From Burhinus oedicnemus (taxonomy: Eukaryota > Chordata > Aves > Charadriiformes > Burhinidae): a stretch of 64,000 nt of DNA. The stretch lies in NCBI GenBank assembly GCA_008921705.1, contig VFFE01007215.1:1262141-1326140 (forward strand). The letters run 5' to 3'. Both the position numbers and the translations under genes were made by a program. The notes beneath the pieces were generated by a model. That model did no database searches. It was given only the letters and a program-made list of their open reading frames with translations, and had not been told where the DNA came from. Shown here in pieces: positions 38,598-50,405 of this stretch; position 1 is the stretch's first letter, and the number at the start of each line of letters is the position of its first letter.

Positions 38598-40196
38598 CAC
38601 AAAATCACAGAATGGTTGATGTTGGAAGGCACCTCTGGAGGTCATCTGGTCCAAACCTCCTGCTCAAGCAGGGCCACCTAGAGCCAGTTGCTCAGGACCA
38701 TCTCCAGATGGCCTCCGAATATCTCCAAGGATGGAGACTCCATAGCCTCTCTGAGCAACCTGTGCCAGTGCTTGGTCACCCTCACAGTAAAAAAGTGCTT
38801 CCTGATGTTCAGACAGAACGTCCTGTGTTTCAGTTTGTGCCCATTGCCTCCTGTCCTGTCATTAGGCACCACTGAAGAGCCTGGCTCCTTCTTTTTTGCA
38901 CCCTCCCCTTAGGTATTTATATATATTAATAAGATCCCCCCTCAGCCTTCTCTTCTCTAGGCTAAACAGTCCCAGCTCTCCAGGGACTGAATAAAGGGGA
39001 AGGATCACCTCCCTTGACCTGCTGGCAATACTTTGTCTAATGCAGCCCAGGATACCATTAGCTGCCTTTGCCACAAAAGCACATTGCTGGCTCATGTTCA
39101 ACATGGTGGCCACCAGGACCCCCAGGTCCTTTTCTGCCAACCTGCTTTCCAGATGGGTGGCTCCCAGCATATGGTGGTACCTGGGGTTGTTCCTCCCCAG
39201 GTGCAGGACTTTGCATTTCTCCTTGTTGAATTTCATAAGGTTGCTCATTTCTCCAGCCTGTAGAGGTCCCTCTGGATGGCAGCATGACAGCCTGGTGTTA
39301 TAAGCCACTCCTCCCAGTTTGGTGTCATCAGCAAACTTGCTGAGGGTATTCTCTGTCCCATCACGGAGATCATTAATGAAGATGTTAAAAAGGACTGGAC
39401 CCAGTATTGACCCTTCGGGTACACCTTTATTTACTGGCCATCAACTAGACTTCATTCTAGTGATCATCACCCTCTGGGCGCAGCCATGCAGTCAGTTTTC
39501 AATCCACCTCACTGTCTGCTCATCCAGCCCATACATCAACAGCTTATCTATGAGGATCTTATGGGAGACAGTGTCTAAGGCCTTACTGAAGTCCATGTAG
39601 ACAATACCCACTGCTCTCTCCCCATCTATGAGGCCAGTCATTTCACTGTAGAAGTTTATCAAGTTGGTCAAGCATGATTTCCACTTGGTGAAGCCATGTT
39701 GACTACTCCTGATGATTTTCTTTTTGTTCATGTGTCTGTAAATAGTTTCCAGGATTAGCTGCTCCACCGCCTTTACAGGGATCAAGGTGAGGCTAACTGG
39801 TCTGTAGTTCCCTGGGTCCTCCTTCTTGAAGATAGGAATGACGTTTGCTTTCCTCCAGTTTTCAGGTACGTCTCTCAGTTGTTGTGATCGATCAAAGAGT
39901 ATCAAGAGTGGCTTTGCAGTGATATCAGCCTGTTCCCTCAGCACTCGTGAGTACATCCCATCAGGGCCCATGGACTTAGGTATGTCCAGTTTTCTTATGT
40001 ATTTCTTGACCTGATCCTCTTCCACCAATGACAGACCTTCCTTGCTCCAGCCTTTCCCCTTCATCTCTGGGACCTGGGATTCCTGAAGGCCGGTCTTGCT
40101 AGTAAACACTGAGGTAAAGAAGGCATTTATTATTTCAGCCTTTTCCATGTCCTGTGTAACCATGTTCCCTGTCTCATTGAGCATACTTTTACTAGT
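38598..40196 (-). mobile_element. CR1 LINE, 3' half with degenerate reverse transcriptase
   Basis: This is the longest CR1 in the window, about 1.6 kb. The 3' tail is at 38,598. Going upward on the minus strand it encodes the ORF2 C-terminal region, then the FADDTKLGG catalytic motif (near 39,315-39,341), then a continuous 243-codon stretch (39,492-40,223) with DGMYSRVLREQAD, GNYRPVSLT, SQHGFTKWKSCLTN and the DFSKALDTVSH catalytic motif. Stops break the frame just after WIEN (near 39,490) and again before [10 protein letters not shown]. About 40 codons are missing between REVILPLYS and [10 protein letters not shown]. It is therefore a dead copy. Its 5' side ends at the LTR that follows. Confidence 0.93.
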
Positions 40197-40824
40197 TGTT
40201 ATGGTTTGAGAAACCCACAACAATTTATTATCGTTTAGACAATTATTCTATCACCTGATGACCCCTCCCCACCCAGGAAGGGGGAATCAGGAAGAAAACA
40301 AGGAAACCTGAGGGTTGAAATATAAACAGATTTAATAGAATGACTAAATAATTAAATCAATATTGATCCCGATACCAATATAAAATATATAAGGGTTATA
40401 CTCAGCCAACTATATCAATAGGAAGCTCTGCACTCCCAGCAGTGGGCAGCAAATGTCGGACACTTCAAGTGCTACGGCTTCAGGAGGAAGGAAAGGCCTC
40501 AGGGGTCTGACATCGGGGCAAGGAGTTCTCTGGATCGCCGCCATCAAGCAAGAGCCCCCTCCTCAGCAAACTTTCTAATTTATATTGAATGTGATGTTCA
40601 TGGTATGAAATAATCCTGTTGTCTAGCTTGGGTCAAGTGCCTGGGTCTTGCTCCTCCTCATCCCTATACCTGGCATGCTCGAAAACACTGAGACCTTGAA
40701 ACCCACACACCATAGGTGGCTATAAAGTAAATATTTTCACAAATTCAGATGCTAAAGTCTTCTAAAAGTACAGTTTTCCAAGTATTAGAAGAGAATCTAG
40801 TCCTGTGTCACTCAAACCAGGACA
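40197..40824 (-). mobile_element. ERVL-related solo LTR beside the CR1
   Basis: About 628 bp, starting TGTTATGGTTTGAGAAACCC and ending CTCAAACCAGGACA. On the minus strand it starts TGTCCTGGTTTGAG, follows the same block order as the solo LTR at 21.2 kb (TTCATACCATGAACATCACA, then CAATATAAATTAG, then CTGTTTATATTTCAACCC), and ends with CATAACA. The flanks are CTAGT (40,192-40,196) and CTAAT (40,825-40,829), a 5-bp target duplication with one substitution. No retroviral coding sequence is present. Confidence 0.85.
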
Positions 40825-40844
40825 CTAATCTTCCTTTTGCCTGC

Positions 40845-41027
40845 TGAGAAGAACAAGTTATTTTCCAAATCAGTCTAATCACACAATTTGGAAGAAGGGA
40901 CAACAACCCAAGATGCAGCAGGGGTGCTTCACTGTCTCTTGGAGGCCCTCTGATGGAAAGAGAATATTTGCCTGCTTGAAAGCCCAGTTTCAGGCTGGTG
41001 GCATTTGTCCTTAATGAGTATTGCACT
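40845..41027 (-). repeat. Dispersed repeat, copy 1 of an inverted pair
   Basis: Read on the minus strand this block (CAATACTCATTAAGGACAAA ... CTGCTGCATCTTGGGTTG ... TTTGGAAAATAACTTGTTCT) is very similar to 43,735-43,925 on the plus strand, by eye around 85% identical over about 185 bp. The family is not recognised. It stops within about 20 bp of the LTR at 40,824. Confidence 0.8.
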
Positions 41028-41159
41028 GGAATTGCACTATTATTTCTAGTTTACATTTATTCTTACTTAACTTATGCCAATTTATAGTAATAAGAATTAG
41101 CTGTGTGCTTTTGCTCTAACACAAATGTTTTCTTAGACAGTAGTCATACAGTTTTTAAA

Positions 41160-41645
41160 CTTTTTTTCCTGGAAGAAACCAGTGTCTCTTAGTCTTTTCC
41201 CATATATTCATCTAATAATCTTTTGTCTCATTTCATTTTGAATTAATTTTTCTTGAATGTGAATGATCAGAATTGTACACAGTACCTCCCGTGAAATCTC
41301 TCAAAGCTTGAACAACGCTGTCAATCTTGCCTCCTTCTGTGGGAAATGTTTGAGATGTAGAAGAGGGTATTTGTCTTTTTCATGCTATCAACACATTTGT
41401 GTATCATAGACATCTTGTGATTGACTAACATGTACAAGTCTCTTACCTTTTCGGTTGTATTCTACAACTAACCCTTTCACTGCAGACATTTTTGTTAGCC
41501 CTATGTGCATAACACTGTGCTTCATACTCCTCAGGTTCCATTCCATTTCTATTGCCCCTGTCTTCAAGGTCATGTATTTTTTCCCGTAAGATACACAAAG
41601 TCTTTCTTAGTATGTTTTTGTTACCTTGATAGTTTTAATTTTCAG
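41160..41645 (-). repeat. Probable ancient CR1-like LINE remnant
   Basis: The plus strand carries GATCAGAATTGTACACAGTA, then TTTGTCTTTTTCATGCTATC, then GTGCATAACACTGTGCTTCA and TTCCATTCCATTTCTATTGC. This is the order of the complement of a decayed CR1-clade ORF/3' region (compare the better preserved CR1 at 38.6-39.3 kb). No intact motif survives. Confidence 0.4.
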
Positions 41646-43734
41646 GTTTTCTACATGTTCTTTGTTTACAAAACAATAATCATTTCAGTAGCTATATAGA
41701 TAATACATCTACAACAATAGATATATTTCATTTATATTATCCAGATTACAACTTTTTAATGTAATATACTCATATCTGTCTATATTGTAAAAATTAGTAT
41801 TTCAACAAGCATGACAGACCTTTTTTTTACCTTTAAAGACACTGATTACTTGTAAAACAGCACTTGCTTTAGAGCAAGGAACTGACGGCTTCATGAAAAA
41901 TCACAGCCAGAACCTTTTAGCTTCTTCCTTGTATGTAAACCAAAAAATGTAAAGTTCAAACATACATTCTAGCAAGAACTCCAACTGTGATTGCCATAGT
42001 TATAGCAGGATTGTTTGTGTGTGTTTTATGTCTCCCACAGACAAAGTCTTTGCTGATAGAGATAGGTAAAGTTAAACAAGAAGCACTGCATAGTAATAAA
42101 GAAGAGGGAGGGGAGGATCTTTTGCTCCACAAAACCCTTAAATGTTATTACCATCACTTTTCCCACCCAGAGATCGTTAGCTGCAACCAAGAGGAAAAAG
42201 GGTTGAAAAGTAATATTGGGCTTCACACAATGTTCCACATAAACCAGAGGAATGGGAAAAAATTACATATTGATATGGTCAGGACATACGGCTGTTTTGT
42301 TTGGCAGATATTCTCAATTTCTCAGATTTTTAATAAGAAGAGACTTCTCATTATTAATTTGTAATAAAAGGAAGGTTTTCTTGGCATGTGCAGAAAATCT
42401 ATAATGAAAAGTTGTTAAGTAAATTGCTGTTGATTTAAGATAATACAGCCACAGCATAGTGTAAGTGTTCCTATTATCTGTATTATGGATTTTCACAATA
42501 AGCTCTTGAAAGGAGTAAGTCATGAATGCTGCAAATACAATATGAATAACCCAACTTTCTTTTCTTAGGCAGAGATGAGGAAAGTACTTTTAGTAAAAAC
42601 AGTTGTGTTGGTGTAGGTCTTATAATGTTTGTTTGCTCCAGAGTCAAATTTGGCCTTCTGAGGTGGATTTGTAAAGCAAACATTTTTCCCCTCTCTAACA
42701 ATTTGTGTGTGTTCTCTCAGTATTCACCTCTCAGCAACTCCTGTTCACCTATAATGCTCATTATGAACAGATCTGGTTAAAGGTCTTTTTCTGAAGAGGG
42801 CTAGGGGTTAGAAATAAGATGTGTCCAGAGATATTTCTAACTTCGCACAAAGTTGTGTGCATTGTATCTTGACACAAAGGTAAAATTCATTGTATCTTGA
42901 CACAAAGGTAAAGTTCAGTTGTTCATTTCCTTAAATCTAGTGATTCAGTAGTAGCACTTAAACATATTTTAAATTCTATCACTGCAAGAAAAAGGGCTAG
43001 AAGCTTTTATTTTAAAGGCTGAATATTCTGTTTACAGTACTGCTTCTAAAGCAAGGCAGTGCTGCATCATGGTAACCAAATCCTAAACCGATTTATTTCA
43101 TTCAACACATGGAAACAATATGGAAGGTAGTGACAAATTAATATTCCTAATATTCTTACATATAACTGCTTTATGATTGTTCATTCTTGTCCTACTGAGA
43201 TTTTCTTATTTCACAAAATAAAATGGGTTTCTTTTTCCTGAAGAAACGAGCATGAGCTGCCTCTACACAGGCTAACATAGGGCTACTTTTCTGTCCAGAG
43301 AAGAAACACCTCACTGCTGATTCTTGCGTAAAATACCAGGCCATAAGCATGATCTGGGCTAGTAGACACCTATCATTGTCTTGCATAGAAAGACGAACCC
43401 GATGTTTAGACACGGGGGATGTTTCTGGTGTTTTTTCACAGCCCTCAATGGAGCTGTCTTCTGTCTTGGAAACCTGTATTTCTTCAACCCTTCCCTTTTT
43501 CTGTCAAGCAGATGAACAGATCATCCTTCTCCTCACTCCACTCATCACGTGTTTATTTCTTGGCACACTGTATAAGAGTGTAAGGCCATCCCAGAAAGCA
43601 CTCAAAAGAAACTGTAGAGGAGCAAGGCACTGAGTTCCTCAGGTCTTCCTGTGCCTTCAGTCACGAGAGGCAATTCACTACCAAAGCCAGGCTGTCACCT
43701 GACAGCCAGAAATCACCTTCTTTCCAGCATTGTT
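41646..43734. other. Non-coding sequence with a 28-bp tandem duplication
   Basis: No gene is supported. At 42,860-42,915 a 28-bp unit starting CATTGTATCTTGACACAAAG occurs twice with one mismatch. The plus open frame at 41,987-42,364 has no recognisable motif and a random-looking composition. Confidence 0.5.
42860..42915. repeat. 28-bp tandem duplication
   Basis: Two head-to-tail units starting CATTGTATCTTGACACAAAG; the second differs by one base (AAATT to AAGTT). Confidence 0.93.
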
Positions 43735-43925
43735 GCTCTGCCAATACCCATTAAGGGCAAATGCCACCGGCCTGAAACTGGGCTTTAAGGCAGATAAATG
43801 TTCCCATTCCATCAGTGGGCCTCAAAAAGAGAGTGAGGTACCACTGCTGCATCTTGGGTTGCTTTCCCTTCTTCCAAATTGCATGATTAGACTGATTTGG
43901 AAAATAACTTGTTCTTCTCAGGAGA
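43735..43925 (+). repeat. Dispersed repeat, copy 2 of an inverted pair
   Basis: Plus-strand copy of the unit described at 40,845-41,027, in opposite orientation and 2.7 kb away. It retains an open frame of about 60 codons in parallel with copy 1 (shared HLGLLSLLPN and RLIWKITCSS), but with no known protein match. Confidence 0.8.
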
Positions 43926-46690
43926 CAAGTTTTAATAGAGGAAGGGATTCTAACACTAGCAATTGGTCTGTGCTTATGTAGAGAGGTGCTATAAAATGAA
44001 ACAGATTACTTGGAGAGAAAAGGGGACATAAGCCTGTTCTTCATGCCCTGATGCCTCAAAGCCCATCTCTCTGTTTGTCCCTTCTCCTTGTAGTCCCTGC
44101 AACAGAAGGAAAGTCTTCCATGGTTTTCTGCTGAGTGATGGAAACCTTTGCACCTAGTAGTTTTCAGCCTCGAAGTAGAGACCTCAGATAAGATGATAAA
44201 GGAATAAAAGGTGGGGTAATATGTCCTGACCCTAGGCTCCAAGTTCAAGGTAGTAGCAGGAGAGCAAGAGAAGACTGGGAAATGTGTGGGAAGCACCCTG
44301 CAGACAGATTTTGGCACTTGCTTCTTGTGTGGGCAGCCACCCACTATGCCTTATGTTAGGCACTGAATAGAATGACGTTTTTCATTCAACTCTTACAGGA
44401 CGCGGGCTTCTCTAAGAAGACTGGGCAAGCACAACAGCAGGATGCTACATACGGATGTGAGAGAGACTTTGGATTTGGTGCTGTGAAACTTATTTTACAG
44501 GTGAGAGAAAAACAGAAAGTTATCATTTAGGATACAAGTGCTCTTTCCCTACTCTAGCCTGCCCAGTCAATCTGCTGCCTGTTAGAAGGAAAAGAAAGAA
44601 ATCTAGTGTCTTCAGGAAGAGAGAGGGATAAAGGACAGGAGGAGAGATATGGAAAAAAGATGGAAAGAGGAGGACTCTAGAGTAAGTTAGGGCAAGTGGA
44701 ATCAGTGTAAATGCAGATAATGTTATAGATAATATTTTCCTTATGGAATCAGATCCCCAAGGCAATACAGCATCAGGCAGGCAAAGATCTGGGAAATGTT
44801 CATTCTTACTGGAACTATGTGAGTGAGAAATGTTCCTCATTTGCTTTCTGTAAGTTGTAAAGGGAACATCAATATCACATACAGCCCTGGTGAACCTTAA
44901 CACTTTAAATGTTCAGCAATGGCAAATAAGTATCAGTGCTGACAATAAAGGTAAGAACTGTCATGAAATTAATATCAATACAGTAGGGTGTCTGTTTGGC
45001 ATTTCAGAGATCCTGGGCATCGTAAACATGGCTGATGTGTCTAATGCTGATGGGATGTGATTGAGAGACCCTAAAGAATAGTGAGCCGCCATCTCTTCTT
45101 TCAGTTACTTATACTAGTCATAGATTCTTTTCCATGGATGTTGGAAGGAATGTGTATCTGCCTAAAGCTGAGAACAGCTGGGCATATTTCCCCATTGGAA
45201 CACGATAATGTCATCTTAGGTTTCAAATGAGGGACCAGAAATAACCAGACCTAGTGTTAAGTCCTGGAAGAGGGACTTGGATATATTGAAATTAGTAGCT
45301 CACTGTTGATCACCTCAGAATTTGAAAGATGAAATGGTACTGTCAGTAAACAATAATGCTGGAGTTCCTCTCAACCAGGGCTATGAAATCACAACAGGTA
45401 TTATATTCAGAGATGCCCTAGAAATTTAAAATATGGATGTGAATGAAGCTGTAAGTCCCCAAAAATATTCTTGTTAGGACAGCCATAGGAACAGATCCAG
45501 GAGAACACTGTAAATGTAGATATGGATCTCTGTGTTGCAGTTGTTTAAGTGCCACAATCTAGTTATAAAATACACCAGCTTTCTGATAAGAACTGTTTGG
45601 GAGCACCAACAGTAGGCTGTGCCACAATGGAAGGTGATCTAGGAGCTCGCTGTGACAGAAACGGAGGTGAAATGCATCCAGAAAATGAGGGAATTCATAT
45701 TGTTTGAAAACACAGCTGAGGCTGAAAGAAGACTAATGCCTGGTAGCAGAAAAGATGAAGCAATTTTTGTTCAGACCAGGACTGTAACACATTTCCTAAA
45801 TAAACCACTATAGCTCAAATGATATATTGAAAATTATATAATTCCATGCTTAATATGCTAACTAGAATTAAGAAAAGAGCACTTGAAAGTTTGGAACTAC
45901 TAGGCTGGAACAAGAATGATCATGTATTAAGCATATTAGTTTTTCTTCATGAGCAATGAATCTTGAAAACCACAGTGGTTTGTCAAAATAATTAAATTCC
46001 ATTTGCTTTTCAGATATAAATACCTACACATCTTGCCAATGTAATCCTTGCTTGCTACTCAGAAGCTTAAACTTTCATATGTGTACTTTCTAAAACACAT
46101 TTTTTCTTTTTCATTTATGAGGTAAGGTAAAAAAAAAACCACAACTTTTTCACTCATACTGATTATAACCTTCAAAATTGTTCACACTGATCCTACCAAG
46201 AGAATTAGTTTTTCAGAATCGGGTTCACATGTAACACAGGGATAAAACAAAGCTGAATTTCCTGTATTTTTGACAGTGCTAATTTCACTCTGATTTGCAT
46301 TAATCTGTTTTATCAACAATTCAGGCTACTGGATCCCATGATTATAAAATGAAAAAGGCCTGGTGATTTCACGTGACATACCAGTATCAGTCTTATTTTG
46401 TAATTCCATTATATCTGTGGGTAGACATCTACATATATTTTTCTTACATTTCTTATTTCCTTCATTGATAGTAACAGCAGCAGTTAATCAAAAAGGCTTT
46501 TTGCTATCCTTTGCAAAATGCCTGGGATTTCTGCCATGACACTTCAGTACAGATCAAGAGACTTTATTCAGTACTGTAACAGCACTACACACAAAGCCCC
46601 CCAAAAATCTCAATATCGATAAATAAAGAAAACCCTGAAACTAATTAGTTGTACTGACACACAGTTAAACTACACTTACCTCATAGAAAA
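43926..46690. other. Non-coding sequence, no gene recognised
   Basis: The stretch 44,940-45,780 is less AT-rich than its surroundings and resembles decayed repeat or gene-derived sequence, but no family could be named. No tandem repeat or LTR ends were seen. Confidence 0.4.
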
Positions 46691-46696
46691 AGGCAG

Positions 46697-46870
46697 TATC
46701 TTTTCTCAGTCCTTGTCAAGGCTCTGAGTGCAGCCTGCCACACACCTTTCCAGACAGTAGGCTGCCTGCGCTCAAGGCTAGCTCTGACACTATGCAGCCA
46801 TGTAACCTCGGGTCAGATGGTGGTGACGGTGCTGTGTGAGCTGGGAGAAACTCTCCTGGTTACTGCACAA
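46697..46870 (+). repeat. Unclassified interspersed repeat, left half
   Basis: TTGTCAAGGCTCTGAGTGCA ... GGCTGCCTGCGCTCAAGGCT ... CAGCCATGTAACCTCGGGTC ... GGTGGTGACGG matches, block by block, the first 170 bases of the copy at 55,685 (CTTGTCAGGGCTCTGAGCGC ... GGCTGCCTGTGCTGAAGGCC ... GGCCATGTAACCTTGTGTC). The family is not recognised. Confidence 0.75.
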
Positions 46871-47838
46871 GGGAGAAAGAAGTTAACTTGAATGTCTTCC
46901 TGGTAAATCTCTGATCCTACTCAATTATTTTTTAAGCACGGGTGAGAACAAACTTTTTCAACAGGAACATGTGCCTGCTTGAAGGATGTTTTTCCTTGCT
47001 CCTTCAAATCCAATCCTGATCCCCAAATCCTAACCCAAATACATTTTGATTGGCTCAAGCTGGCATTGACAATTATAAGCACCCAGCATTCACAATCAAA
47101 TTCCAAATGTATAAGAATCCAATAGTTTTTTAACATGTGTTATTTTATTTACTGGGGTTTTTTTATTCTTTTAGATCAAGCACCTAGATCAAGTTTTCCT
47201 CTGCAATCAATATGCCTATAAATTAACATTTTGTTTTAAAATGAAACCAATATTCACAGGAAATCACTTACCTCCAGGAAGTGAACCTTCAAAGTAAAAA
47301 AATAATATTTTGAGACTTCCAATAATGTTTAGGCTGCCTGAACAGCTTTTGCTGAGGGTTAAAGCTAGCATAGACTGCATTAGATGAGTGCAGCACTGGC
47401 TATTGATAGTATTTGGCAAAAGCATACAATACATTGTGCAATAAATCACCATGATGATACATATATTTAAAAATCCTTCAAAGATTTTAGCCGTTAAAAA
47501 TCTGCTTTGTCAAAATTCAGGGGTTTTTTTTTTCCTTTTTGCTGCCTTTTGTTTATCTTACCTCTCTTCATTCATAAGGTCTACAAGGTAAAGTTTGTCT
47601 CTCATTAAAGCTATATTTTGTATTGTCTTCAGTCATCATGCTGGAAAACATTCTCTATGCCAAGTAACGTAAATGGGTTTGTATCTATATTGCTTATGAT
47701 TGAAGTCCTTTGGGCCAAGGTTCCACATCCATTCCAGCAGGACATAACAGCAGAAGAGCACTGTGATTCAAGGACAGCCTCATCGTTCCCTGCACCTCAA
47801 CAATATGGGCTTTCCATCCATGGAAGGGCATTATAACC

Positions 47839-47864
47839 TACTCCTAATCCCTACTCCTAATCCC
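47839..47864. repeat. 13-bp tandem duplication
   Basis: The unit CTACTCCTAATCC (phase approximate) is repeated twice in direct succession, in otherwise unique sequence. Confidence 0.85.
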
Positions 47865-47993
47865 TAATATGGAGTTACAAGGCTTCCTGGTACATCCTTG
47901 GAGCACCACAGTGAGCTGAGCCTACCCAGGTCACTTTCCTACTGTATGCAGAGTCTGAATCCTTATGCATACTATCCCATCAGTGTTAGGGAG

Positions 47994-48390
47994 CAGCATG
48001 AGGGGGGTTGCTCCGCAAGGAGAGGCAAACCTGAAGCTTAGGACAACACCAAGGCAGGGAGGGCAGTGGCCTTACTGACAAGAACCAAGTACCTGAACAA
48101 GGAAAGCAGATCAGGTCCAGTGACTGTAGCCATGGCTGGACACAGTCCAGTAATTACCAAATAAATCTGTAGTGCTGAGACAGGTTTAGGACCAGGCCAG
48201 ACAGCCAAGACTGCAGGTCAGGGTCAGAATCAGGCAGGTATGTGCCTGCAGCATGACTCAGGCACAGAAGCAGGATGACAGCCTGATCTTAAGTCCTGCT
48301 CCCAGGTGAAGAGGGGAAGGCTCCCCAAAGAGGCTTCTCATAGGTCTCAAGGCCTTCACCGTATCAGAGCTGGCCCTGAGTGCAGGCAGC
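47994..48390 (-). repeat. Unclassified interspersed repeat, right half
   Basis: Read on the minus strand, CTGATTCTGACCCTGACC ... TTCAGGTACTTGGTTCTTG ... GTAAGGCCACTGCCCTCCCT ... TTGCGGAGCAACCCCCC aligns with 55,980-56,200 of the copy at 55.7 kb. It is the complementary half of the same family, in opposite orientation to the 46.7 kb piece. Confidence 0.7.
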
Positions 48391-49289
48391 CAGATTCTCT
48401 CAAAAACAATGGCCGAGGATGCGTGCTGGTAGTTCCTAGCTGTCCTGGTAATTAACTGATTTAGTCCATCTTGGAGTGTGAACCCATTTCACGTTAACCT
48501 GGAGATTAGGAATCTGAACTGACTTGACAGTGTTGTTGCATTCCGTATGTATGCATTTCCTGCAGAATAGGACAACCTAAATATTACTTCAATACCCTCT
48601 ATCATATCAGTAAGGAATCAGTAATCTCCTCTTTGAGATTTGAGATAGAATTTAATTTATGTTTTAACATATTCAATTGGGTTTTTATTTATTTATATTT
48701 AATAATCTGAACTGGGAGAGTTTACATGACTTCATAAACAATAGATTAATCTTGAAAAGTCCCTAGTGAGATTTTCTTAAGTTTATAGTAGAAGAAAATC
48801 AAAACATGGAGCTAGGAGACAGTTGTCTGTACTAATTTATCAGCTTCCTAAAGTCTGGAATTACAGGTAATTTTCAAATAACTTGAAGTTTTTTTCCAGT
48901 TCCACTCCCAATGGTGTTACTAAAACTTTTAATAGTATGGATAATGTTTATGAGAGGTATATGTCATTAGTTTACATACATTAATGGCTGTGACTTTCAT
49001 TAAAAAATAGTATTTAATGTACAGCAAGTGGGTGTATATATATGTATATCAGCAGAAAATTAAAACCATATATAGCAACTGTTAGAAGCATATTTATATG
49101 TACACATTTAATATTGCTATTTTAGTGTTGTATTTAAAGTTATTAAAGCATAATGCATGGTTTTAATATTCATTTCATATGTATTTTAAGATTTTATTGA
49201 GTCTAATATTCCAAACACAGTAAACAGTTTATGTCAAATACCTCATTATCCATTTGTAAAAACAAGTCTCGTGTAGATGCAGTAATTCG
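48391..49289. other. Non-coding AT-rich sequence
   Basis: No feature supported; a short TATATATATGTATAT run lies near 49,034-49,048. Confidence 0.5.
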
Positions 49290-49761
49290 AATCACAGAAT
49301 CATTTAGGTTGGAAAAGACCTTTAAGATCATCTAGTCCAACCATTGACCCTACTCTACCAGGTCTGCCACTAAACCACATCTCTAAGCACCACATCTACA
49401 TGACTTTTAAACACAGCTAGGGATGGTGACTCAACCACCTCCCTGGGCAGCCTCTTCCAATGTTTGATAACTCTTTCAGTGAAATATTTTTTCCTAATGT
49501 CCAGCCTAAACCTCCCCTGGTGCAACTTGAACCCATTTCCTCTTGTTCTATTGCTAGTTACTTGGGAGAAGAGACCAGCGTCCATCTCACTACAACCTTT
49601 CAGGTAGTTGTAGAGAGCAATAAGGTCTCCCCTCAACTTTCTCTTCTCCAGACTGAACAGTCCTAATTCCTTCAGCCGCTCCTCGTCAGACATGTTTTCC
49701 AGACCCCTCACCAGCTTTGTTGCCCTTCTGTGGACATGCTCCAGCATCTCAATGTCCCTCC
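49290..49761 (-). repeat. CR1 LINE, 5'-truncated 3' end
   Basis: The 3' tail is the complement of ATTCTGTGATT at 49,290, followed by GGTTGGAAAAGACCTTTAAG. The minus frame encodes the ORF2 C-terminus without a stop for about 130 codons: [20 protein letters not shown] (upstream end, about 49,670-49,730), [20 protein letters not shown] and [18 protein letters not shown]. It is one of the better preserved CR1 copies here. Confidence 0.93.
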
Positions 49762-49967
49762 AATTGGATAAGAAGATGTAAAATACAAGTTTGAAAGCTA
49801 TTTTTAAAGGGAATGGTCTACAATACATGAACTATAATCTGCCAAGAAAAAGTATTTTTTCTACATTTTTCAATTTATGAGAGTCTCCCTATTTTCTTAC
49901 AAGTTCATTCACAATTTATAAAGGAAAGAATCATGTTCTTTGCGCACCAGCAAGCATGCCATACAAA

Positions 49968-50405
49968 CATCATAGAAATCGCAGACAGAAATGTTGGTTG
50001 GATGAGATGTTTGGAGGTCCATTAGTCCAGCCTCCTGCCTGGTGCAGCCCTTCTGCCAATGTTGTACCAGGTCAGCCATGGCTCTCTCTGGCTTTTGTTA
50101 GTCCCAAAGTTTCTCCAACTCCCTCCAAAGTGAAGCTCTACCAGGTGTTATTTCAGACACTTCAACTAGTCTAGTGTCATCTGCAAAACTGTTTTGATGA
50201 ATAAATTAAGCATTATGTGTCCCAGTTATAATCCCTTGGTTATTTTGCTACTGGATGTCATTTGGAGGTCAAGCCATTGATTATGGCATTTTGAGCCTGG
50301 CAGTTCAGCCAATTCTCAGCCCATCTAACAGTCGATTCATCCAGCTCATATGTCTTCAGGTTCTCAATTAGAACCCTGTAGGAGATGATGTCAAGTCTTA
50401 CTAAA
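49968..50405 (-). repeat. Older CR1 LINE fragment
   Basis: The plus strand reads TTGGTTGGATGAGATGTTTG, then GGTCCATTAGTCCAGCCTCC at the tail and, farther in, CTAGTGTCATCTGCAAAACT and GCCAATTCTCAGCCCATCTA, which are complements of the CR1 FADDT and late RT regions. The middle of the element is deleted, since tail and RT parts lie only about 200 bp apart. It is more diverged than its neighbour at 49.3 kb. Confidence 0.8.

Noticed and set aside
41987..42364. 125-codon plus frame with a hydrophobic start
   Set aside because: Composition looks random after residue 15 and there is no family motif, Kozak context or splice signal.
44940..45780. Processed pseudogene in the less AT-rich block
   Set aside because: Six-frame reading gave no extended coding-like stretch and no protein I recognise.
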